Source of the DNA: an uncultured Bacteroidales bacterium
Lineage (GTDB): Bacteria > Bacteroidota > Bacteroidia > Bacteroidales > P3
Reading direction: 5' to 3'
DNA: 36,528 bases
Assembly (NCBI GenBank): GCA_905233895.1
Contig: CAJOFL010000032.1
Location: forward strand, 1 to 36,528
The position numbers and the translations under genes were made by a program. Positions 7,273 to 16,906 of the stretch are shown here, piece after piece (the stretch's first letter is position 1; every line of letters starts with the position of its first letter). The notes below the pieces were generated by a model, which was not told where the DNA came from, made no database searches, and worked only from the letters and a program-made list of their open reading frames with translations.

Positions 7273-8340
7273 TCATGTCCGGTAGCCGTGAGATAATTGA
7301 AATGCCAAATACAGATAGAAGAATGCCTCGGGATTGGACTTCTTTAACTTATTGAGTTTTGTGTACTCATAGTCTGTAAATAACCAATCTGTCATCCTCT
7401 CCAATTGCCGATTGTTATATTTCTCTATTGTAGTACCACCAGATTCTATCAACGATGCAAGATAAAAGGTTTTGGCCGCAGATAAAATGGCTTTCTCCAA
7501 GTGGTATGGCTCGGAGAAGATGTGTGAGGATGCCTGTTTGATACCTTGCACAAGCACAGGATACTCGACATTGTTACGGCCTTGACGGAAACAGATGGAC
7601 AATGCATGGTCCATCGTGTCACGAAGGATGTCTTCGACCGAACGGTGCACATCACGGTATCTTATTTCTTGCTGAGCAATGGCGCGATACACTGTGGCAA
7701 TCGTCTTTATGTCGTCAGCTTTGTCAAACAATAGTCCTATGTCGTACAACTGCTTTATTATTTCCATTCCACATTCGTTGTCCCCTTTGCGGTAAGGCAC
7801 GCCAACTGTTTGTGGAGCAAAAGCTGTCAGTTTGTCTGCGAGCAAATTGTTGACATCGGGAACTTTGACCATCCTGTTCTCACCTTCTGTTGAAAGGAAT
7901 ATGTTGCCAATGGGCAGTTCGATTGTTTGGCTGTAAGGCACCTGCTCGAAAAGGATGTCTAACAATATGTACGATTCCTTGCTTTCGACGGCAGAAGGAT
8001 AGTAAAACTTATAGTGGGCCTTGGGTATCGCACCAGAAACACGAGCCTGTTCTTCAATGCGAGAAAAGTTCTTGCCCGAAGCAACTTGCTGGAGCACTGA
8101 GTTTAAATCCGTAGTTTCCGGGGGAAGAATGATGTCAATATCAATAGACAGTCGACGAGGCTCTTGGAATATCAACATCAGCGCAGTGCCACCTTTGAAA
8201 ACGAAAGTAAGCGAGGATTCGGCAAGGCCTTCCAGTAATGATAATGCCCGAATTGATTTCTCAACTAAAATTTTGTCGGCTTTGTATTTCTTGGATATTT
8301 GGATTATCCAGTCAGCGGAGAATGAGAGTGGTGCAATCAT
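7273..8340 (-). CDS. abiEii: AbiEii-type nucleotidyltransferase toxin
   Basis: 355 residues. The minimal nucleotidyltransferase motif is clear: FKGGTALMLIF (GGT at 50-52) and RRLSIDIDI with D67 and D69, followed by LLADKLTAFAPQT and the KQLYDIGLLFD helix typical of AbiEii/AbiGii toxins. These are the toxin half of type IV toxin-antitoxin and abortive infection systems; relatives transfer nucleotides to tRNA ends or other targets in the cytoplasm. The gene starts 7 bases after the stop of the winged-helix partner, so both are one operon. All key residues are present, so it looks intact. Confidence 0.88.
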   Translation of the reverse strand: MIAPLSFSADWIIQISKKYKADKILVEKSIRALSLLEGLAESSLTFVFKGGTALMLIFQEPRRLSIDIDIILPPETTDLNSVLQQVASGKNFSRIEEQARVSGAIPKAHYKFYYPSAVESKESYILLDILFEQVPYSQTIELPIGNIFLSTEGENRMVKVPDVNNLLADKLTAFAPQTVGVPYRKGDNECGMEIIKQLYDIGLLFDKADDIKTIATVYRAIAQQEIRYRDVHRSVEDILRDTMDHALSICFRQGRNNVEYPVLVQGIKQASSHIFSEPYHLEKAILSAAKTFYLASLIESGGTTIEKYNNRQLERMTDWLFTDYEYTKLNKLKKSNPEAFFYLYLAFQLSHGYRT

Positions 8341-8347
8341 GTTTAGT

Positions 8348-9058
8348 TTAGTTTATTTCGTCCAGGATTTCTTCTATTATATTGCGTCGGCCCCTACGAC
8401 CTGCATAGCGGAGCATCCGACTGGAATTGACAGCATAAGAATCAATAGCATTCGTATAAATGTCGACAATCTCTGTGTCTTGGAAAGGAAACAATCGGTC
8501 GATGGCAAAATCAACCAGTATTTTCTCTAACGAGGCCATCGGCAAATCAGACACCTTAATGGTTGGGGCATCGACGGCCATGTTTCTGACTACAATGTAT
8601 CCGTCGTAATAAGGCAGTTCCTCGCTAAGATTACGGTATAAAATAGTATGGCGATAGGTGTCTCTTATTTCATGGTATGCTGCATCGACAGCATCGCGCT
8701 CCACATCGACAAAATATAGCTGTATGTTGAGCAGGTGATGTACAAATGTATTTGCCACCGACAAATCCCATTGGCAATAACTCGCAAAGGGAAGTCGTCG
8801 TCGCATAATATCCGCTATCACCTCTGTCTTCCGGTAGATATGAGGTTCAAATATGGTTTTTCTTCCAAATTTATAGATACCACGCCCGATGGAATAAATA
8901 ATCCCTTTATCTACTAAAGAATGAATTTTCCATCGAATAGTAGAAATTGGCATATCAGGAATATAGCTACGATAGAAATTCACAATATCAAAAGTGGACA
9001 CTCGTTCACTGTTTCCCAATACGTTATACAGCTCATCTATATGTAATGTATCGTACAT
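8348..9058 (-). CDS. AbiEi-like winged-helix antitoxin (DUF6577-like)
   Basis: 236 residues from the ATG at 9058. A longer start at 9091 is excluded because it would lie upstream of the -7 box at 9079-9086. The N-terminal 65 residues form a winged helix (STFDIVNFYRSYIP, then PISTIRWKIHSLVDKGIIY and a GRGIYKF wing); the rest resembles the DUF6577/AbiEi-type C-terminal domain. Known role of the family: repress the operon by binding its promoter and neutralise the AbiEii toxin. Position immediately before the toxin gene supports this. Confidence 0.75.
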   Translation of the reverse strand: MYDTLHIDELYNVLGNSERVSTFDIVNFYRSYIPDMPISTIRWKIHSLVDKGIIYSIGRGIYKFGRKTIFEPHIYRKTEVIADIMRRRLPFASYCQWDLSVANTFVHHLLNIQLYFVDVERDAVDAAYHEIRDTYRHTILYRNLSEELPYYDGYIVVRNMAVDAPTIKVSDLPMASLEKILVDFAIDRLFPFQDTEIVDIYTNAIDSYAVNSSRMLRYAGRRGRRNIIEEILDEIN

Positions 9059-9078
9059 CTTTGCTCTATTTGACGGTG

Positions 9079-9086
9079 CAAAGATA
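9079..9086 (-). promoter_or_regulatory. -7 box of the AbiE-type operon
   Basis: On the minus strand TATCTTTG then C; the -33 element is not clear. The predicted start is about 12 nt before the ATG at 9058 and fixes the start of the antitoxin gene. Likely the site of autorepression, as known for AbiEi proteins. Confidence 0.55.
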
Positions 9087-9091
9087 CACAA

Positions 9092-9341
9092 ATTTTTGGC
9101 AATAAATAAAAACTATTGACAATAATTTGATTTTGTTAATTGTATTATGCCCAATTGTGGGTGTTTTACTCAAGCGGTATCAGCGGTATATTATGTGTTT
9201 CATCAGATAGCCGATTTCCATGCGGACTTTTGTTATTTGTTTCAAATAGCCGAAAGGACGTGGACGCCTTCCTCCACTGAAGGAGACAAAAACAAGAGCC
9301 GCAATCGTCTCTATTTGTGCTGTCAGATCACGCAAAATCTT
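9092..9341. other. Intergenic stretch with no recognisable gene
   Basis: Between the AbiE-type promoter and the metK promoter I see no convincing gene. A 68-codon open frame at 9147-9353 has no promoter, no recognisable sequence and overlaps the metK -33 region, so I do not call it. Confidence 0.5.
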
Positions 9342-9372
9342 TTTGATATATAAAGAAAAAGATGTATCTTTG
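9342..9372 (+). promoter_or_regulatory. metK operon promoter
   Basis: TTTG (9342-9345), 19 bp, TATCTTTG (9365-9372) then C: an exact match to the Bacteroidetes consensus. Start predicted near 9379, leaving a leader of about 125 nt before metK. Confidence 0.75.
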
Positions 9373-9460
9373 CATCCGCAAATGTGGATAGATTTGTAAT
9401 GATTGCAACCACTTGAAAAAATGCTAAAGCGTTGTTCAACTGCGACTTCATTCCAAAATC

Positions 9461-9503
9461 TGTTACATTTAGAACAAAGTATTAACTAAACTAAAATGTA
9501 ACA
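9461..9503 (+). promoter_or_regulatory. Hairpin at the metK translation start
   Basis: TGTTACATTTAG (9461-9472) and CTAAAATGTAACA (9491-9503) are complementary over 12 pairs with a single bulge and an 18-nt loop. The stem ends two bases before the metK ATG (9506), so it covers the ribosome entry site. It does not match SAM-I or SMK riboswitch hallmarks that I know. It may control translation of metK. Confidence 0.5.
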
Positions 9504-9505
9504 AA

Positions 9506-10750
9506 ATGAGCTATTTTTTCACTTCCGAATCAGTTTCCGAAGGCCATCCCGACAAGGTGGCCGACCAAATCAGCGATGCACTGCTGGATGAATTCCTGAG
9601 ACATGACCCCGAGAGCCATGTGGCCTGCGAGACCCTTGTGACCACAGGGTTGGCCGTGGTGAGCGGCGAGGTGACGACCAATGGGTGGGTCGACGTGCAG
9701 GGTACTGTGCGCGATGTTATCCGCCAGATTGGTTACACCAAGGGCGAGTACAAGTTCGAGGCCGAGAGTTGCGGTGTGCTCAGTGCCATCCATGAGCAGA
9801 GCCAGGATATAAACCAGGGAGTCAGCCGTAAGGCCAAGCGCGACCAAGGTGCCGGCGATCAGGGAATGATGTTCGGCTATGCCTGTCGCGAGACCGCCGA
9901 GTTCATGCCGTTGCCCATCACGTTGGCGCACATAATCCTTATCGAGTTGGGCAAGATACGCCACGAGGGCAAGCAGATGAGGTACTTGCGTCCGGACGCC
10001 AAAAGTCAGGTTACTGTGCAATATAGCGATGCCGGCAAGCCTGAACGTATAGACACTATCGTGGTCAGCACCCAGCACGACCCCGATGCCACGCAGGAGC
10101 AGATTCGCACCGACGTGGAGAAGATACTGCTGCCGCGTGTAGTGAAGCGTCTGCCCAAAGAGACTCAGAAGCTTTTTGCGAAGAAAGACTACACGCTGCA
10201 CGTGAACCCGACGGGCAAGTTCGTCATCGGTGGCCCGCACGGCGACACGGGTCTCACGGGTCGCAAGATAATCGTCGATACCTACGGTGGGCGCGGTGCC
10301 CACGGTGGCGGCGCTTTCAGCGGCAAGGATGCCTCGAAGGTCGATCGTTCGGCGGCCTATGCCACCCGCCATATCGCCAAGAACCTTGTGGCTGCCGGCC
10401 TCTGCGACGAGGCCCTCGTGCAGGTGGCCTACGCTATCGGCGTTGCCGAGCCGGTGGGCCTGTATGTCAATACTTATGGTTCGGCGAAGGTGAAGATGGC
10501 CGACGGCGAGATTGCGGCACGGGTGAAGAAACTGTTCGACCTGCGCCCGTATTCCATAGTGGAGCGTTTCGGCCTGAAGAACCCCATCTTCCGCCCCACC
10601 GCCGCCTACGGCCACATGGGTCGCGACCCGTTCGAGGATTATGTGACCGTTTATGATGCCGCCGGCCGCAAACGCAAGAAGAAGGTCCAGTTCTTCGGCT
10701 GGGAGAAACTCGATATGGTCGACGCGATAAAGAAAGAATTTAAACTATGA
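9506..10750 (+). CDS. metK: S-adenosylmethionine synthetase
   Basis: 414 residues, usual length for the family. It makes S-adenosylmethionine from methionine and ATP in the cytoplasm. Motifs: [19 protein letters not shown] at the N-terminus, [13 protein letters not shown] (ATP-binding signature I) near residue 115, and [14 protein letters not shown] (P-loop-like signature II) near 245. First gene of a three-gene operon with DUF4491 and pdxJ; its stop overlaps the next start (ATGA). Preceded by a consensus promoter and a hairpin that reaches the start codon. Confidence 0.97.
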   Translation: MSYFFTSESVSEGHPDKVADQISDALLDEFLRHDPESHVACETLVTTGLAVVSGEVTTNGWVDVQGTVRDVIRQIGYTKGEYKFEAESCGVLSAIHEQSQDINQGVSRKAKRDQGAGDQGMMFGYACRETAEFMPLPITLAHIILIELGKIRHEGKQMRYLRPDAKSQVTVQYSDAGKPERIDTIVVSTQHDPDATQEQIRTDVEKILLPRVVKRLPKETQKLFAKKDYTLHVNPTGKFVIGGPHGDTGLTGRKIIVDTYGGRGAHGGGAFSGKDASKVDRSAAYATRHIAKNLVAAGLCDEALVQVAYAIGVAEPVGLYVNTYGSAKVKMADGEIAARVKKLFDLRPYSIVERFGLKNPIFRPTAAYGHMGRDPFEDYVTVYDAAGRKRKKKVQFFGWEKLDMVDAIKKEFKL

Positions 10751-11031
10751 ACTTCACAGGTCTGATTGTCGGCATTGCCACCTTCCTGTGCATCGGACTC
10801 TTCCATCCGTTGGTGATTAAAGCCGAATATTTTTTCGGAGTGAGATGCTGGTGGGCGTTCCTGATATTGGGAATGGTGGGCATAGCGGGTTCGCTTCTGG
10901 TAGAGAACGTCATCTTGTCCACCTTGCTCGGTGTTGCGGCCTTTTCCAGCCTATGGTCTATCCTGGAGCTTTTCAAACAGCGCAGGCGGGTGGAGAAAGG
11001 CTGGTTTCCGAAGAATCCCAAAAGGAAATAA
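10747..11031 (+). CDS. DUF4491 small membrane protein
   Basis: 94 residues with three hydrophobic segments (about 3-20, 32-50, 55-72) and a basic tail ending [33 protein letters not shown] and [11 protein letters not shown] fit DUF4491, a Bacteroidetes family of unknown function. The start overlaps the metK stop by 4 bases (ATGA), so translation is coupled; pdxJ starts 12 bases downstream. The constant linkage to core metabolic genes suggests a housekeeping membrane role, not known. Confidence 0.85.
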   Translation: MNFTGLIVGIATFLCIGLFHPLVIKAEYFFGVRCWWAFLILGMVGIAGSLLVENVILSTLLGVAAFSSLWSILELFKQRRRVEKGWFPKNPKRK

Positions 11032-11043
11032 TATTAAAACATT

Positions 11044-11778
11044 ATGACAAAACTGAGTGTCAATATCAACAAGGTGGCCACCATACGCAACGCACGAGGC
11101 GGCAATACCCCTAATGTCAAACAATTTGCAATAGACTGCGAGCGCTTCGGCGCACAAGGCATCACCGTCCATCCGCGTCCCGACGAGCGGCACATCCGCT
11201 ATGCCGACGTGTACGACATCAAACCTATCATCACCACCGAGTTCAATATCGAGGGCAACCCCAAGGGTGTCTCGAAGAGCAAACCCTACGGCTTTATCGA
11301 CCTGGTGAAGGAGATACGACCCACGCAGGTGACTATGGTGCCGGATGCCGACGGGGTGCTGACCAGCAATGCCGGTTGGGATACTGTGAAGAACCAGGAT
11401 TACCTGTGTGATGTGGTCAAGGAGTTCAAGGATTGCGGCATCCGCGTGAGTATCTTCATCGATGCCGCCCCCCGGATGATTGAGATGGCCGCAAAGACCG
11501 GTACCGACCGCGTGGAACTGTACACCGAATCGTATGCTTCGAAGTATGCCGCAAACCGTGAGGAGGCTATCAAGCCCTTCGTGGAGGCCGCCCGTGTGGC
11601 GCGCGACTGCGGCCTGGGGCTCAATGCCGGACACGACCTCTCGCTGGAGAACCTCGCCTTCTTCCACCAGCAGATACCGTGGGTGGACGAGGTGTCGATT
11701 GGCCACGCACTTATCAGCGACGCACTCTACCTCGGTATCGAGGAGACCATCCACCGCTACCTCGCCTGCCTGAAATGA
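11044..11778 (+). CDS. pdxJ: Pyridoxine 5'-phosphate synthase
   Basis: 244 residues, normal family length. PdxJ condenses 1-deoxyxylulose 5-phosphate with 3-amino-2-oxopropyl phosphate to give pyridoxine 5'-phosphate (vitamin B6 pathway, cytoplasm). Visible family motifs: [55 protein letters not shown] and [15 protein letters not shown]. Third gene of the metK operon. Its stop lies 4 bases from the stop of the convergent cupin gene, with no room for a separate terminator. Confidence 0.96.
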   Translation: MTKLSVNINKVATIRNARGGNTPNVKQFAIDCERFGAQGITVHPRPDERHIRYADVYDIKPIITTEFNIEGNPKGVSKSKPYGFIDLVKEIRPTQVTMVPDADGVLTSNAGWDTVKNQDYLCDVVKEFKDCGIRVSIFIDAAPRMIEMAAKTGTDRVELYTESYASKYAANREEAIKPFVEAARVARDCGLGLNAGHDLSLENLAFFHQQIPWVDEVSIGHALISDALYLGIEETIHRYLACLK

Positions 11779-11782
11779 AGCC

Positions 11783-12115
11783 CTATTGCTCCGGCACTAT
11801 CGCAAAGAACGTTAGCGGTTCGTTGCTGCTTGTGTTGATGAGCGAGTGACTGTGCCCTTTTGGACAGTATTGGCACTGGCCGGCGGTGAGGTGCTCCTCG
11901 CCATCGTCGTAGAGACAGCGGGCCTCGCCGTTGATGACGAAGATAATCTCGCTGTTATTGGTGTGGCTGTGTAAGCCTATGGAGCAGCCCACGTCGAGCC
12001 GTCCGCGCATAATCTTGTTTATTCCATCGTTGAACGTGCGGAACATTGTGTCACCCTCCCCGCCCTTAAACTTCGGGTTGGCAATCTCGTCTATTTCATC
12101 AAAGTTGATTAGCAT
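11783..12115 (-). CDS. Cupin-fold metalloprotein (WbuC-like)
   Basis: 110 residues, a single cupin domain. Metal ligands are visible as H49, H51 and E56 in GLHSHTNNSE and H88/H90 in the second motif (CPKGHSH). The family resembles WbuC-type small cupins; the substrate is unknown. It lies 87 bases after the RecQ/UvrD helicase gene on the same strand; no promoter is obvious in between, so it may be the last gene of that cluster. Confidence 0.8.
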   Translation of the reverse strand: MLINFDEIDEIANPKFKGGEGDTMFRTFNDGINKIMRGRLDVGCSIGLHSHTNNSEIIFVINGEARCLYDDGEEHLTAGQCQYCPKGHSHSLINTSSNEPLTFFAIVPEQ

Positions 12116-12202
12116 AGTGTATGTATTGTTTTCTAAGGCATCAGTTACAGATGAACTAACTATACGTTTATCTTCTTCCGTGATTGTAATATTTATTGAG
12201 TG

Positions 12203-15200
12203 TTATGTTTCTTTGCTCAATATAAGATTTGATAAACATACGGCAATTTCATTTAGTTCTTCGCGAGGTCGCCAGGCAAGAATGTAACTCACATCAGCAC
12301 TAATCACAGAATATCCGTTTTGCTGTAACTCTTCCAGTTGTTGGCGCTTGGCTTTGGATAGACAGGCAATATAGTCTCCTTGTTGTGAAACAAGGTATCC
12401 ATTGGAGTAAAGTAGCAAATCACCACTGCGAAGTTTCAATACTTTATCTTTGCGTTCTTTGAAGTAGTCGAGCCAAACATCGTGCAAATTGAGGCTTATG
12501 GAAATATTCTTTTGGTCTAATATGGGTTTCATATAGATATATAGGTTGCGACGTGCACGTGTAAGGCCTACATAGTTTATCCGCAGGTCCTCGGGATTAA
12601 TAGTGTCAGGCTCAGAGATAAACAGATGTACGGAATCGAATTCGCGTCCTTTTGCTTTATGTATTGTGCTTACAAAAACGCAGTTGTTTTCATAGGAGAT
12701 AAAGTCTTCAACGTCGCTTTCCAAAAGGAACTGGCGTAGGTCGCTGCGATAAATGGTACGATTTATTTGCTCGTAGTCTTCCCAGAAATGTTTCATAACG
12801 GGCATTAATCTACTTGATGCATAGGTTCGGCAAGTGCGCTCTTTTGCCGTTTGCCATACTTCAGTGCTTATGACCGTTCCCTCATCCCCGAGATGTTTTA
12901 CGAAGTAACGTACTTCGGCTAGATTGATAAATCGGAACCCTCCGCCAGATTGGACCAGTATCGCATGAATACCCATTTGCTCCAACTGATAGGCCACCTG
13001 CAATGCTTGCTCGTTGGTGCGTGTCAATACTGCTGTAGAACCATCAATCATTGACCGTTGAATATTAAAGATTGTGTTTGCAGGGATGGTTTTCACACAA
13101 CCTTTTTCGGGCGTCACAGCCTTGATGGGGGTGTGCTTCATGCGGTTGGGAATCCGTTGCACATATTTGTTCGCTTGCTCTACAATGGCTCTAGCCGACC
13201 TATAATTGTCGGTCATCTCATAGAAGGTTGCTTTGTGGTTGGTGACAAGCGAATGAAAGTATTTCGAATCACTTCCGCGGAAAGCATAAATATTTTGGTC
13301 GTCGTCGCCTACGGCTATTACGCGCATCTCTTCGTTGCGCTGCATGAGAGCCTGTACCAATCGGTAATCGTCGGAACCCATATCTTGTGCCTCGTCGATG
13401 ACGAGCACACTTTTCGCTATTTTTGCAGTTTCTACATCTCCGTTCTCGATCATCTCCGCTGCACACTGCACTACACTGTCTGCTTCTTCGAGTGAGCCTT
13501 GTTTCCCTAATAAGTCAAAACTGTATGAGTGGAAGGTTTTGATGTCGACAAAATGAGCTGCGTTCCCAACCAAATCCATGAGCCGCTTTTTGAACTCGGT
13601 GGCTGCCGCTCTTGAGAAGGTAAGCATAAGCAGTTGCTCGTGCTTTACATCTTCGAGTAGTAAAAGAGAGGCCAATTTGTGAACCAGCACCCGGGTTTTG
13701 CCGCTGCCAGGGCCAGCCGCAACAACAATATAGCGAGATTCTTTGTCGTTGATAATCTCCAGTTGGCGGGGAGAGAGTGTGCCAAAAATCTTTTTGTATT
13801 TGGCTGGAGTGATGTTTTGGTTAATCTGGTTCTTGCGGTCTTCTTTGAAATATTTGTTGATGAAGCGCCGGTAGTCCATCGTGAAGTAGTCGCTGACATA
13901 TTGTAGTGCTGCGTCGTAGTCTCGTACCATAAGATTGGCATATTCGCCAACTATATGTATCTGTTGGATGCGCTGTTTGTAGAATTCGTCTAATAGCCGA
14001 TAGCTTTCTTTGGTATAGCGAGCTTTTCGTTCTACTTTCCGATTAAGTTGCAGAGTGTTATAGATAACTAAGAAACCGCCTTCTATTTTCAGCAGTTCGT
14101 TCTTGCTTAAAAAAAGCAGTGCCTCTTCCATGTCGGGAAGGGTCAGCTGGTCGGATAATGCCAACTGGGTGGAGTTATATTGATTTAGCAAACCAACCAA
14201 AGAGAATGAGACAAAACATGTGTCTTTTTCTGCCTTTTGTGTACCAAGTGTTTTTACCACGAATTGGCATAGCCCGGCTCTTCGCTCGAAATGCTGTAGG
14301 GCGGCATCTGTGTCAACTTGTAGGCGGAGGCTAACGCTGCCGGCAGCGGTGTGTTCTTCTTTCTTTACATATCCTTTGAGCTGCAGGAAATAAAGGAGTG
14401 TTTTTATGCGCTTCACAGTACAGAACGACATGCCTTGTGATTGCGCAGCCTCATTGAGTTCTTTATAGTTCAGTTCCCGAGTACTGTCAGTGATTTGAGA
14501 CAGGAGGAAGCGCTCCAACTGCAAGGTGCTCTTCAATTCGCGTAGCGTATTGCTCTTGGGAAGTCCGGCCAGCATATCTTGACTATCTGCCAGTATACCT
14601 TCTTGTCTCATTAGGTTTACATTGCGGATTACAGTCTCCTTTGACATACCAAGCACATCGGCGAGATAGTCTATTCTGCTCTCTGCTTCGTCTGAATTGC
14701 GTTGCGTAGCACGACGGCTGATTAAGGAACGAATGATTCGGACGGCCTCTTCACGGGTTGTATCGTCAAATAGGGTCGAATCGGTTATCCGCCTACGAAC
14801 TTCGTCCATGTTCCCGACAGTTATGCCGGTCGCAAACACATGGGGGGCGTTGCTGCCTCGTTCAATAAAGCTTGCGTTTTCTAGTGCAGCAATGGCGGCT
14901 TTGACACGTGTGTCCAGATCATCCACGTCGTCTCCCCAACCCGCTTTGCGGGCAATCTCAAGAGGAGAACAACTCACTGACTGTCGCTGTTGTGTCATGT
15001 CCTTTATCGCCTTCCATACCTGCTGTATTTCGCTAATAGATAGTTTGGTCTGGTTGAGCAGGATAAAGTGTTTGTCCAGGTCGTTGTCGGCATACAGCAC
15101 ATAGCAGTCGGCCTCCATTTGGGGATCTCGTCCGGCTCGTCCGGCCTCTTGTATGTAGCTTTCCAGTGAGTCGCTGATATCGTAGTGGACTACCAATCCC

Positions 15201-16885
15201 ACATCTTTTTTGTCGACACCCATCCCAAAGGCCGAGGTGGCCACTATAACTTGTGCTTCGCCGTTCATGAAGGCGTCTTGGTTGCGGATTTTTTCTGCCG
15301 CCTCCATCTTCCCGTTGAAAGGGAGTGCCCGTATTCCATCTGCACACAGGTGGCCGGCCAGCTCTTTTGTTCGTTTTGTGCGACTTACGTAGACAATTGA
15401 AGGGCAATGGTGGCCGAGGATAAGTGAACGCAAATGGTTGTATTTGTCGTTGTCGGTATCCGAGTGTATGACGGTGTAATGCAAGTTTCTCCGCTCCGAA
15501 CTGGCAGCAAAGACTTTCAGTTTTAGATTGAGTTTCTGCGAGAAATAGTCACATATGTCTGTAATGACTTTCTGCTTGGCGGTAGCAGTGAAGCAGGATA
15601 CAGCAATGGGGTGCTGTTGATGCTTCTGCTCCTGAAGGTGGCGGATGAAATCGCCAATATATAGATAATCTACGCGGAAGTCTTGTCCCCACGCCGAAAA
15701 GCAGTGTGCTTCGTCGATGACAAAACGAACGACATTGCGCCCAAGAAGCAGGCGTTCTATCGTCTTACTTCGCAACATCTCGGGTGCTATGTAAAGCAGA
15801 TTGGCAGAGCCGTCAGCTACCTGTTGAACGGCACTGGCACGTTCAATGGGGTTTAAAAGTCCATTGATGGTTACGGCATCGCTAATTCCTCGTTCGGCAA
15901 GATTGTCGACCTGGTCTTTCATGAGCGATTGAAGCGGCGAGATTACAACGGTGAGACCGTGTGTGTTCCGGCCAGCCATAAGGGCTGGCAGTTGAAAAGT
16001 GAGGCTCTTCCCTCCGCCGGTTGGAAATATTGTCAGCAGTGACTCTCCACGTATTGCAGATTCGACAGCCTCCTGCTGCATCCTTTTCCCATCGAAAGTG
16101 CGAAACTCGGTGTATCCAAAGAAATCTTGAAGCCCTTTGTGGGCATCAAGTTGGTGCCTACAGTATTCGCACTTCCCGCAAGGTGTGTTGCGCAATTGAT
16201 TCATCACGCTGGCCATGTGGTGGTAGTTGCGTTGTACCCATGCAGGCGTAATACTCATTATGTCGTCGGACCCGATAATGGCCAATGCGTATGCCAACTC
16301 TATTGGATGAATGTTGCATAGCTCGTTGAGATTGACATTGGCGCATATCTTCCTTTGATACTCGGAGGTGATAAGTGGACTTATGTCAGGTTTTGAGGAG
16401 AGCAATATCCCAAACAGTGAAGACTGGGTTTGAGGTGCATAGCCAGTGTATTTGAAGAAACTACCAAATTCAGGCTTGTCATGCAGTAGTTGATATAGAA
16501 TTTCCTGTTTGCCATGCTTTAAGTGTCTCCATGCTTCTAACTCGTCGTAAAAGAGGTCCTTTGCTTTTTTTGCATCGTTGACAGGGTTGTTTAACTCATC
16601 GACCTGTAGTTTGTCGTCCTTTACCAGATGGTGATAGGGTTTGTTGGGGAAAAGCAGTGGGGAGAGTGGCAGAGTGTCAATATAGGAGTGTTTGCCTTTA
16701 ATCGGCGTATATTTCAAATCGAAATTGATGATATTGTGCCCGCATATATACTCGCAATTGACGACAAACCGCTGAAATTCATCCAACGAATGGGTGTGTA
16801 AAATGGCTCCGTCTTCACGGACAACACCAAAGTCTTTCGTTTGCTTGTTTTGTAAACCAACTTCAGTATCAATAAAGGCAATCAT
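12203..16885 (-). CDS. Exonuclease-RecQ-UvrD fusion helicase
   Basis: 1560 residues. Domains in order: DnaQ/DEDD-like exonuclease (D6-T-E8; GHNIINFD with D56; D104 in NNPVNDAKKAKDLF) at 1-115; a Cys cluster (CGKCEYC) near 235; RecQ helicase with Walker A FPTGGGKS near 290, DEAH box near 390 and motif VI QEAGRAGRD near 585; winged-helix regions to about 1030; then a second, UvrD/Rep-type helicase with Walker A AGPGSGKTR near 1060, DEAQD near 1165, GDDDQNIYAFRG, and GLTRARRNLYIY near 1440. Large RecQ proteins with a UvrD part are known in Bacteroidetes, function unproven; DNA repair or defence is plausible. The gene follows the Fic gene by 21 bases. Confidence 0.9.
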   Translation of the reverse strand: MIAFIDTEVGLQNKQTKDFGVVREDGAILHTHSLDEFQRFVVNCEYICGHNIINFDLKYTPIKGKHSYIDTLPLSPLLFPNKPYHHLVKDDKLQVDELNNPVNDAKKAKDLFYDELEAWRHLKHGKQEILYQLLHDKPEFGSFFKYTGYAPQTQSSLFGILLSSKPDISPLITSEYQRKICANVNLNELCNIHPIELAYALAIIGSDDIMSITPAWVQRNYHHMASVMNQLRNTPCGKCEYCRHQLDAHKGLQDFFGYTEFRTFDGKRMQQEAVESAIRGESLLTIFPTGGGKSLTFQLPALMAGRNTHGLTVVISPLQSLMKDQVDNLAERGISDAVTINGLLNPIERASAVQQVADGSANLLYIAPEMLRSKTIERLLLGRNVVRFVIDEAHCFSAWGQDFRVDYLYIGDFIRHLQEQKHQQHPIAVSCFTATAKQKVITDICDYFSQKLNLKLKVFAASSERRNLHYTVIHSDTDNDKYNHLRSLILGHHCPSIVYVSRTKRTKELAGHLCADGIRALPFNGKMEAAEKIRNQDAFMNGEAQVIVATSAFGMGVDKKDVGLVVHYDISDSLESYIQEAGRAGRDPQMEADCYVLYADNDLDKHFILLNQTKLSISEIQQVWKAIKDMTQQRQSVSCSPLEIARKAGWGDDVDDLDTRVKAAIAALENASFIERGSNAPHVFATGITVGNMDEVRRRITDSTLFDDTTREEAVRIIRSLISRRATQRNSDEAESRIDYLADVLGMSKETVIRNVNLMRQEGILADSQDMLAGLPKSNTLRELKSTLQLERFLLSQITDSTRELNYKELNEAAQSQGMSFCTVKRIKTLLYFLQLKGYVKKEEHTAAGSVSLRLQVDTDAALQHFERRAGLCQFVVKTLGTQKAEKDTCFVSFSLVGLLNQYNSTQLALSDQLTLPDMEEALLFLSKNELLKIEGGFLVIYNTLQLNRKVERKARYTKESYRLLDEFYKQRIQQIHIVGEYANLMVRDYDAALQYVSDYFTMDYRRFINKYFKEDRKNQINQNITPAKYKKIFGTLSPRQLEIINDKESRYIVVAAGPGSGKTRVLVHKLASLLLLEDVKHEQLLMLTFSRAAATEFKKRLMDLVGNAAHFVDIKTFHSYSFDLLGKQGSLEEADSVVQCAAEMIENGDVETAKIAKSVLVIDEAQDMGSDDYRLVQALMQRNEEMRVIAVGDDDQNIYAFRGSDSKYFHSLVTNHKATFYEMTDNYRSARAIVEQANKYVQRIPNRMKHTPIKAVTPEKGCVKTIPANTIFNIQRSMIDGSTAVLTRTNEQALQVAYQLEQMGIHAILVQSGGGFRFINLAEVRYFVKHLGDEGTVISTEVWQTAKERTCRTYASSRLMPVMKHFWEDYEQINRTIYRSDLRQFLLESDVEDFISYENNCVFVSTIHKAKGREFDSVHLFISEPDTINPEDLRINYVGLTRARRNLYIYMKPILDQKNISISLNLHDVWLDYFKERKDKVLKLRSGDLLLYSNGYLVSQQGDYIACLSKAKRQQLEELQQNGYSVISADVSYILAWRPREELNEIAVCLSNLILSKET

Positions 16886-16906
16886 AAAGTAATTTACAGT
16901 TGTCGG

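Noticed and set aside
9147..9353. 68-codon plus-strand frame before metK
   Set aside because: It overlaps the metK -33 box, has no promoter of its own and no family resemblance.
9379..9505. Known SAM riboswitch in the metK leader
   Set aside because: Only a simple hairpin is seen; I could not find the conserved core of SAM-I, SAM-II or SMK classes.
9530..10615. A 361-codon open frame on the strand opposite metK
   Set aside because: It lies wholly inside metK, has His/Leu/Val-rich low-information sequence and no known domain; typical shadow frame of a GC-rich gene.
12445..12452. TATCTTTG (-7-like box) on the plus strand
   Set aside because: It lies inside the helicase gene in antisense, has no TTTG at the right distance and no gene behind it.
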